Source: Liriodendron chinense (Eukaryota > Streptophyta > Magnoliopsida > Magnoliales > Magnoliaceae). Taken from it: 64,000 nucleotides of DNA. Position numbers and translations under genes: made by a program. The notes beneath the pieces are model-generated. The model was given only the letters and a program-made list of their open reading frames with translations, was not told the DNA's origin and made no database searches. Shown piece after piece: positions 56,446 through 64,000 of the stretch (positions are counted from its first letter, which is position 1; the number at the start of each line of letters is the position of its first letter). The stretch spans positions 5,025,001 through 5,089,000 of the forward strand of contig PVNU02000773.1 of NCBI GenBank assembly GCA_003013855.2. Direction: 5' to 3'.

Positions 56446-57055
56446 ATTTGTTTGAAGATTCCAATTAAGGAGAAAGATGAGAAAAAAAAAAAAAAAAAAA
56501 AAAACAAATCATCCCATAACTCTACTCCTGAAAATGGGAATGTGCCACCAGTAGAAGAGTTCTTGTAGTAGCTACAAATCAACTAGTAGAGTGATTCAGA
56601 CTGCACTCCAAGCCAAATGCTTGGGGACCATTGTAGACTATATGCCATCTAACCTATTCCTCATTCCGCTTTAACTGGATATAAAGACATTTACAAAAAT
56701 TCAGCCTGACCAAAACTCAGGCAAGCCCCATTGTCTGAATGTACATTGTTCCCCTTGATGGGCCTCAAAATGAGTTATGGATCAGGCTAGTTTTTGAGTT
56801 TTATGGTAAACATGAGGGTACAGCTGATAAACAAAGTGGATGCACTAAACAGCACTTTTTATTGAGCGGCAGATAAGACAAGGTTTTGTAAAGTACATCT
56901 AAACACACAACAACCATTGCCTGTGGTTTGGATTAAAATGACATTTAGGCCTCAAATAAAAACTCTTTTGGAGGGTGTGCGCATCAAAATAGGTCCTAAG
57001 TAGGGATAACGACATTACTTACAAACGTCAATTTGTTAAATCTAATAATACTTAG
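56446..57055. other. Spacer with poly(A) run and first copy of a duplicated segment
   Basis: A run of about 20 A lies at 56484-56504. 56878-57010 (ACACAACAACCATTGCC ... ATAGGTCCTAAGTAGGGATA) is repeated at 58440-58568. No gene is recognised. Confidence 0.6.
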
Positions 57056-57665
57056 GGGTCGTTTGGCACCATTGATTTAGGGGGATTTGAAGGGATTTCA
57101 AATCCCTTACTTGTTTGGCACCAGAAAGTAATTGGGGTTTTCAAATTTAGGGGATTTCAAATTCCCTCAAAGGGAGGGTTTGAAATCCAAGGTGGAAGTT
57201 AGGATTACATCTAAAATCTTTCCATGAGTCGCATGTGTAACATGTGTGTCACTATACTACTAATTTATTGGGCATGTGGCCCAATGATGATATCCCAAAA
57301 TAATAAGATCATCAACTTCACCACTAAAATTACTTTAATAGGATGATCTGTACAGTTCAAACATTGTCCATGCAAATCAATGCTCAAATGTGATCCTATG
57401 CTTGTGGCCCATTTGAGACTTGGAAATTCATCATTTTCAACCAAAGTATATATTTCAACGTGCTTATTATAATCATTATGTCAAACAATACATACGTACA
57501 CTAAGTAGGGATATTAAAGTTGATTTAGTAATTAAACTCAAAACCCCTGTGAGAAATTCTGAATCTAAGGTGCCAAACACAACCAAAGGAATCCAAATTC
57601 AGGTATTTCAAATCCAAGGGATTTCTAATCCAAAGTATTTCAAATCCACGGAGCAAAAAGAGGCC
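57056..57665. mobile_element. MITE with CGTTTGGCACC tips
   Basis: The left end GGGGTCGTTTGGCACCATTG and right end reading AAATCCACGGAGCAAAAAG are imperfect inverted repeats, with GGATTTCAAATCCCTTAC and CCAAGGGATTTCTAATCC as inner arms. It shares its tips with the element at 7040-7648. Exact ends and target duplication are not resolved. Confidence 0.6.
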
Positions 57666-57990
57666 TTAGTTCTTTCCGTCCAAAAAGCAAGGGCCTATTT
57701 TTCCTCAACTAGTGATGAAAAAAGCACATATCATTGGAAATAGTCAAAAGAGATGGTGCATTTGACATTTAGCAAAAAGAGAGGGTGTTATATGTCAAAA
57801 GCTCTCCTTTAAAAAGTTATATGAATTTTTGTGCCCCGCCCAGTTTGGTGGATACAATTATACTATTATGTCACCAAATCAAAACAGGTGGGCAGTAAAT
57901 GTTGGGGATTGGATGAGTGATTAGTTGAGCGGATCCGACCGTGCACACCCACATGGTCTATTTGCGTGCGCCATTTTCAGTTGAGGAAAG

Positions 57991-58424
57991 CCTTGATACT
58001 CTGGCAGAGTGTAATAGTTGATATGCAGGTACTAATAAATTGTACGCTTTGGCATTAGTCTCACTAAATGAGTCATTTGGATCACAGAAAGGTGTTGTCC
58101 ACCTTTCTATAGTTGATGGTCGAACAAAATGCCGTTTAAGTTGACCGAGCATAGATAAATGTCGTGGGATAAAATTGGATGGAGATCCAAATGTTCCCCA
58201 CTTGCGTGATTGTCTTTATCAATGGCAGGCAGCCGCTACCATAGACTCAGTGGCCCACATATGAGTCCCAACATCAGTTATCATACGTGGCAACGATTTA
58301 AGTGGATCAACTGGCTTTATCTGGGCTTGAGTTAGGGTCCGCCAGAGCCCAACTTGATAATACATGCCCACCCATATGCTTTACGTAATGGGCCTACGAT
58401 CAAGTTGCGTGGGGCCCACCAGTG
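57991..58424. repeat. Segmental duplication, unit A
   Basis: CCTTGATACTCTGGCAGAGT to GGGGCCCACCAGTG, matched almost collinearly by 58571-59420. Shared blocks include CATTTGGATCACAGAAAGG, TTATCAATGGCAGGCAGCC and CATAGACTCAGTGGCCCACA. It is non-coding. Confidence 0.9.
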
Positions 58425-58439
58425 AACAGGAGATGTGAT

Positions 58440-58568
58440 AAGGCCTGGAGAGTACATCGATCCAAACACACAACAACCATTGCCGTTGGGCGTTGGGTTA
58501 AAATGGCATGTAGACCACAAACAGTATCCTTTCGTAGGGTGCATCAAAACAGGTCCTAAGTAGCGGTA
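58440..58568. repeat. Second copy of the 56878-57010 segment
   Basis: ACACACAACAACCATTGCC, TTAAAATGGCATGTAGACC and CATCAAAACAGGTCCTAAG match 56878-57010 in order. It lies between units A and B, so the duplicated block includes both this segment and the A/B unit. Confidence 0.85.
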
Positions 58569-58570
58569 AA

Positions 58571-58705
58571 CCTTGATACTCTGCTGGAGTGTGATAGTCA
58601 ATATGCAGATACTAAGCCATTTGGATCACAGAAAGGCAGACACCGCCTTTCTATAGTTGATGGTTGAACAAAATGCCATTTTAGTTGACTGATCATAGAT
58701 TAATG

Positions 58706-58737
<32 letters not shown>

Positions 58738-59420
58738 CTTTTTTTTTTTGTGAAAAGCAAGCGAGTAAGACTACGTTTGAAAAGATCCAACAGACGGAGT
58801 GAACCCCAACAAAAAGGAAAGAAGAGGGGGAAGGGAAGGAAGAAGATGACCAAAGAAGGGAAGGCCCGCAATCCAAGCTAGGCATCAAATAAACCCAGGC
58901 TATCTCAATCTCAGTGATAAATTTAAAAGGAGAGTGCAATTAAATGACCACTAGCCTAGAAAGGATAGTCTCTAGGCAAACAGATATACTCCCAACATAG
59001 CTGGTGGAAGAAGAAGTGAAGATATGATCTCCTAACAAATACGCGCATCTCCCAATAGAAGTAGGTCTGGACTTTGATCTTTGATCACTAAAAGAGTTTA
59101 TTGGATTGCCCCCTAAGATATTAGTCCATATGGAATATGGATATCTTAAGATAAAAATGTGGAATATAAATGTCTTAAGATAAAAATAGACGGATGTCCA
59201 AATGTTCCCCACTTACGTGATCGTCTTTATCAATGGCAGGCAGCCACTACCATAGACTCAGTGGCCCACATATGAGTCCCATCATCAGTTAGCCTACGTG
59301 GCAACCATTTAAGTGGATCAACCGGCCTGATCTTGGCCAAGTTAGCCCAACTTGATAATACAAGGCCACCCATGCTGTACGTAATTGGCCAACGTTCTAA
59401 TTGTCTGGGGCCCACCAGTG
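58571..59420. repeat. Segmental duplication, unit B, interrupted
   Basis: Collinear with 57991-58424 except for about 475 bp inserted after GATTAATGTC (from about 58708 to about 59181). The insertion is absent from unit A, which provides the empty site (GATAAATGTCGTGGGATA). Confidence 0.88.
58708..59181 (-). mobile_element. Probable non-LTR retroelement insertion (LINE/SINE-like)
   Basis: The left edge is a T-rich run (58708-58750), reading as an A-rich tail on the minus strand. The right edge repeats the target: TTAATGTCTT on the left and TAAATGTCTTA on the right, a likely duplication of about 8-9 bp. The body has no recognised protein; a 3' truncated end of a LINE or a SINE fits best. An internal 30-bp near-duplicate (ATATCTTAAGATAAAAAT / ATGTCTTAAGATAAAAAT) lies at the right end. 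Confidence 0.55.
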
Positions 59421-59719
59421 ATGTGTATGTGGAATCCAAACTGTGCATCTGATGAGACTCCTCATGTCACCGTGCATGCTGAAAATCATCCCTATAAAAG
59501 ACTCAGGTGGGACAGACCACTGGCAACAATGTGCAATCACATCAACAGTCTGTATATTCGGGTGGCATATACATGACACGGTGTACTCACACTCCATCTT
59601 GAAGTTTCTATGGTGACCGTCCCCTCCCCAATATCCCCCATTGTTACATTTGGTGTGGCCCACCTGAGTTAAGTATCAGGCTGGATAAACTAGGCCTAAT
59701 AATGGTGGACCATGGATTT

Positions 59720-60815
59720 GGTAGTCACCCCTCCAATACGGACGTCCATGGTTGGAAAATTTTGGTGGGCCCCACCATGATGTATGTGTTTTATCCATTC
59801 CATTCATCCATTCTGCCAACTCATTTTAAGTAATGAGTCCAAAAATGAGGTAGATCCAAATCTTAGGTGGTCCACGTCGTACGAAACAGTGGTGATTTAA
59901 TGCCCACCATTAAAAATTTTAGGTTACATCATCTTGATCAAAAACTTCTGTGCCCTCAAGAAGTTTTTAATGGTGGGCTTTCAATCACCACTATTTCTGT
60001 GGTGTGGAGCACCATAGTTTTGGATTGTCTCATTTTTTGGTTTATGCTTTAAAATAAATCGGTAAAATGGATAGATGTAGTGGATAAAACATATATATCA
60101 TGGTTAGAGCTGTACACGAACCGAGCTAGCTCGAAAAGCTCGCTTGGCTCGGCTCGATTTGGAGGGCATATCACGCCAAGCCAAGCCAAGCTGAATATGT
60201 GGGCTCGTTGGAAATTCGAGCCAAGCGAGAGCTTGACCTGAGCTTGGTTCGGCTTGGCTCGTAAAAAGCTCGGTATATTAATTTTTTTTTTTCGCCCATC
60301 CTAATTCTTTTCTTCTAGCGCTCTTTCATACTCGCCTGCGCATCCCTAAAAATCTCAAAAATAATACCCATCCCCTCCAGCTGAATCGACCTCGTCCGGC
60401 GGCCCCGGCCTGACCAATGACTCCCTCCAGCCGTCCGCCTTACCTCCTCCCTCTCCGGCTCTCCCTCATCTCTAATTTCTCTCATCCATCGCCCAGCCTC
60501 ACCTCCTCCCTCTCCAGCTCTCCTTCATCTCTGCAGCTTTACCCAACATCCGACTGCTCGGCTCGAATTCAAGCTCGAAAGCTTGAAGCTCGGACATGCT
60601 CGAATTCAGCTCGAAAGCTCGTCCAAACCAACCTAAGCCCACCACCTGGGCTCGAGGACCAAGCCGAACCAAGCTCCTAGCCCAAGTCGCCCGCTGACCA
60701 AACCAAGCCGAACTAGGTTAAAGCTCGGTTTGGCTCGACTCGTGTACACCTCTAATCATGATGGGACTCACAGAGCTTTTACAGCACCCAGGTTGGTACT
60801 GGAGGGGTCACTACC
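59720..60815. mobile_element. Fold-back MITE, GGTAGTSACCCCTCC-tip type, interrupted by a hAT-like MITE
   Basis: The tips are GGTAGTCACCCCTCCAATAC and, on the other strand, GGTAGTGACCCCTCCAGTAC. The arms are well kept: GTGGGCCCCACCATGATGTA, AAAAATGAGGTAGATCCAAATC and ACAGTGGTGATTTAATGCCC on the left; TTTTTAATGGTGGGCTTTCA on the right. Just before the right tip it is interrupted at ATCATGGT by the element 60105-60754 and resumes as ATCATGATGGGACTCACAGAG. Without the insertion it is about 438 bp. Confidence 0.85.
60105..60754. mobile_element. hAT-like MITE nested in a fold-back element
   Basis: The ends TAGAGCTGTACACGAACCGA and, on the other strand, TAGAGGTGTACACGAGTCGA. The flanks ATCATGGT (60097-60104) and ATCATGAT (60755-60762) are an 8-bp target duplication with one change. 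The arms are degenerate GCTCGGCTTGGCTCG runs, of the same style as 11112-11916. The core has a Pro/Ser-coding open frame at 60417-60680 that looks like low-complexity DNA, not a gene. Confidence 0.88.
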
Positions 60816-62499
60816 GAACCCGAGTCAAACACTGGTGGGCGCATCTAGTGGATGAGTTTGGCTTACACTCAGTCACTCGTACATCAGAATGGCTCCAGAC
60901 CGCTTGAATGCATGGGGACATCTTATTAGAACCGCGAGGGATCCTAAAATGGGTCCACCTTAGAAGTCATGAATCCTAACATGGGTCCATCTCTACTCTG
61001 AGGTCTCACCTCTACTGATGTGGGATGGACCCACGAGCTTTGAAGATCCAAACCTTTTGATCTTAGGCTTATTTTCAATTGGGTGAGAAGCGATTGCTGT
61101 AATTTTCCATTGACCGTCTATTTGTAGTTCAAAGATTAGTGAGGATTTTCAAATTTGGAGATTTTGGCTCAACTCCATCCTTGGTCCGGCTAGTCAAGCC
61201 AATGACCCGGGTCAGTGAGATACCTGGGCCCCACATACATGGCTCACGAAATGTGAACCATAGATTGACCATGCCCCAAAATTCTCCCAGAGAGAATAAA
61301 CCTAGCCCTTCGATGGGCAGACTACAAATGGACAGTTGAAAGAAAAAATGCAGCATCAGTCCACATTCGAGAGAAAAGGCTGAAGAATGGATGGCCAGGA
61401 TCTTCCAATCTGAGAGAATTTTGAACCATGGTGAACCCATCAGTCCAATGATCAGGAATGGATCATCCAGACCTGTCCTCAACTGAAAATACAAAGATTG
61501 TTGAATGGATTGAAATGGAGATTGTAGAGACAAAGCAGCCCACGTGTTAAAGTGGAATGCATGTAGGGGATCTGGCGAAGGATCAGGATTTCAAACAGGG
61601 GTAGCAATGGACTGGGCTTGAGCATGTAGGGGATCTAGCTACGCATCTGGCCGAGTAATTTGAATATCAGATCATAAGGTCGGGCAGTCTTCGGCCAAAA
61701 ATCATTGCCCGATTTGGACCTGCGACCCATCGACATGTGGACTTGATGAATTTTAAGCAAGTCGTTGGGCTTAACCAAACCCACCCGACCCAACAGGACA
61801 CCACCGGGCTTAAGAATGAATGTCAGCCTTAATCAGTGGATACACACAAACATGCAAACATCATATACATGTATCTATATTTATTGTCTATATATTTCTT
61901 TTGGGTTTGGGCGGGTGTGGTCATTTGACCCAGGCATCAACAAGCCACTTGGGCGGTTTAGTTTGGGTAGATTCAAGTTGAGCCTGACCATTTACTTAAA
62001 TGGACGACATTTGTTAACAGAACCCACCCCATTTGATTAAGTAGGCCACATTTTCTACCAAGTGCTCCAACCCACTATCCATGACCAGCCTCATAATCAG
62101 GATGGGGATTGGTTGGTGAAGAGCTCACCACCCACATTGTGGTGAAATGACATGGCGAGACTTGAATGGTGGGGTGTACAGTTAGAGATGGCCCTGGGCC
62201 CTTTATGTTTCACACATTGTAGTGAGCCCACCAATCAAATCTCGCCACATAATCTCACCGCCCAATCTTTGTCCCTTTTGTAGGGGACTCACCTGATTAG
62301 TGTCTTGTACGCAACAAACGTGTTGCTCATTGGCATGGGTGCTGGGATGCTACTATGTAGATAAGAGATTTTTACCATAGATAGAATGAAAAATGTAATG
62401 ATTACAAATTACTTAATCTCCTAAATTCATTTGACCAATAATTGCATGTTTCCTTTAACCATGTCAAGATCCTAATCTACACAATCTGCTTACATTATT
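60816..62499. other. Intergenic, no gene recognised
   Basis: A 134-codon minus-strand frame at 61129-61533 was examined; it has no family features. The rest is unique-looking spacer. Confidence 0.5.
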
Positions 62500-62935
62500 G
62501 GACACAAATAGGTACCCCAGGCGGTGGTGTATTGATGTGTTGGATGCTGGGGACCCAATCGTAATGCATGTGTTTTATATCCATGCCATCCATCCATAAT
62601 TTGACCTATCATTTTAAATGAAGCACAAAGTAGACCACACCACAATGCTAATCATTAAAATCTCGAGGCACATAAGTTTTGGATCAACCTGATATTTGCA
62701 TTTTCCAAATAAGTATTGCAGTGGTTCTTAGAAAAAATTTCAATGATGGGTCAATTTTCTGTGATATGATTCACTCGAGCATTGGATCTACTTCGTTTTA
62801 GTTAATGCCCCCGAAATGAGGGTTCAAAACAGATGAAAAGCATGGATGTAAGCATATACATCACGTTGGGCCCCCACAGAACCCAACTCATCAACCGACC
62901 GGCTGCGGGTTCGCAACACCACCTAATTTGCGTCC
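62500..62935. mobile_element. Fold-back MITE, GGACGCAAATTAGGTG-tip type
   Basis: The left tip is GGACACAAATAGGT; the right tip reads GGACGCAAATTAGGTGGTG on the other strand. Flanks TACATTATT (62491-62499) and TACATTACC (62936-62944) agree at the first seven of nine bases, a probable 9-bp target duplication. The arms carry TAATGCATGTGTTTTATATC, ATGCCATCCATCCAT and GTTTTGGATCAACCTGATAT with mirror copies. The tips are a divergent form of the GGGAGCGGATTAGGTG type. Confidence 0.82.
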
Positions 62936-62993
62936 TACATTACCAGGTAATTGGCCAAATAAACAGGCCTTAAATATTCTGGATGCCTATGAT

Positions 62994-63457
62994 GGGAGCG
63001 ATTGGGTGAGACCCTGGATCCACTGAGTTGGGTGGGACCCCTGACTGTGGGGCTTACAGTGATGTATGTGTCTTATATCCACACCGTCCAACCATTTTGA
63101 AAGCTCACTTTAGGGAATGAGCGAGTGATCCCAAAAATGAAGCTAACTCAAACCTTAAGTGGACCACACCACAGAAACAGTTGTGATTGAATCTCTACCA
63201 TTAAAAACTTCATGGATTCAACCTGTCACAAACACCTAGGTGAAGAGACCCATAAATATCACCTTGATCCAATGCTTTTGTGGCCATAGTAAGTTTTTAA
63301 TGCTCAATCACCACCGTTTTCTGTACTATGCCCCATCTGGGATTTGGAACTGCTTCATTTTTGGATCATACCCTAAAATGAACTTTCAATACGGATGGAC
63401 GGCGTAGATGTAGTGACATACATGACAGTGGCCCCAAACTCAAGGGTGCCCACCCAC
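62994..63457. mobile_element. Fold-back MITE, GGGAGCGATTGGGTG tip
   Basis: The left end GGGAGCGATTGGGTGAGACC is followed by TGGATCCACTGAG and GGTGGGACCCCTGACTGTG. The arms carry ACACCGTCCAACCATTTTG, GTGGACCACACCACAG and ACCATTAAAAACTTC with mirror copies. The right end breaks off after CCCACCCACCGACTGG, so the boundary is approximate. Confidence 0.75.
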
Positions 63458-64000
63458 CGACTGGAATAAAGAGAGCATAATCCAAACCGTACAGAGGTCC
63501 ATTCGAATCAATAGGTTATAGCAAAAATGTACAGTTTCCGATGAGTCGTGTATGGAACATCACGCACTGCCAGTTCAGAGCAACAAAAAACTCCTTCGTG
63601 AGTTCATTTTGCCTCTGTCGCGACGCAGGCTACGCCGTGTTGTTGCTGCAAAGTGCAGCCCACAGACTCAGTGTTTCGATGATCGGGACCGTCCATGTTC
63701 CACAACAAACTTATGCTGAACGGATGATTGTGACCATCTCTATATGTAGATGAATTTAGAAAAACGAAAACAAAAGTTTCAATGCCCCAAATTCAAATCT
63801 AAAAAATCGATGGTAAATACCAATACTGAACAGTAATTACGAAACAGTAGCTTATTAGTGGTAGGAAAGAGAATATGGACGGTTAAAACGATTGGATCAT
63901 CTCAGCATATGGCCCCGAGTGTTTGGCGACATACGATCGACCCCCAGTCGCGACATATGGAAAACACTCTTTCCCAAGCAGCAAATGAAATGATCTTTCG
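63458..64000. other. Intergenic to window end
   Basis: No gene is recognised. CTCTGTCGCGACGCAGG (about 63612) and CCAGTCGCGACATATGG (about 63944) belong to the loosely repeated GTCGCGAC-containing sequence also seen near 10970 and 39430. Confidence 0.45.

Noticed and set aside
58626..58939. Lys-rich frames on the minus strand
   Set aside because: The Lys run is a translation of the T-rich edge of the insertion, and the upstream part has no protein motif.
60417..60680. Pro/Ser-rich 87-codon frame
   Set aside because: It lies inside the hAT-like MITE and consists of low-complexity CT-rich DNA.

Overview
The window is plant nuclear DNA. It is AT-rich and gene-poor, with GT-AG introns, initiator-Met-tRNA primed Ty1/copia retrotransposons, dense MITE-like inverted repeats and (CT)n tracts near gene starts. 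A family of about 420-550 bp fold-back elements fills most intergenic space. Its arms carry recurring phrases such as GTGGGGCCCACCTTGATG, ACCGTCCATCC and GGTGGACCACACCACAGG. From memory, such sequences are abundant in magnoliid-type genomes; this lineage guess is an inference.

Only two host genes can be supported, both on the minus strand. The first (3059-3559) is an intronless gene for a 166-residue plant-specific protein of unknown function. The second (33481-36779) is a three-exon gene for a plant intracellular Ras-group-related leucine-rich-repeat protein (PIRL4/5 type). All its splice sites and the phase of every exon fit a 562-residue product, apart from one extra base at 34589 in exon 2. 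That base shifts the frame, so the gene is either a recent pseudogene or carries an assembly error.

Layout: 1-19594 is intergenic DNA with many fold-back and hAT-like MITEs and the first gene. 19595-32799 is one minus-strand copia retrotransposon with a perfect 5-bp target duplication (AAACT). Its 5' LTR is split by a second, plus-strand copia element (26965-32641), whose own 5' LTR is split by a fold-back MITE (26989-27540): three insertion events nested in order. 33481-36779 is the PIRL gene, with its CT-rich 5' flank to about 37800. From 37900 to the end there is no recognisable gene. This part holds more fold-back elements, several interrupted by other MITEs, solo-LTR-like fragments, degenerate tandem arrays (52074-52950 and 54793-56235) and a local segmental duplication (56878-59420).

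No multigene system or operon is present. The most interesting feature is the fold-back family: the same internal arms appear behind at least six different sets of terminal bases, with 8-9 bp target duplications where these can be read. This points to a Mutator-like mobilised group that changes its tips or acquires new ones. Functions are assigned from recalled family features; no database search was possible.
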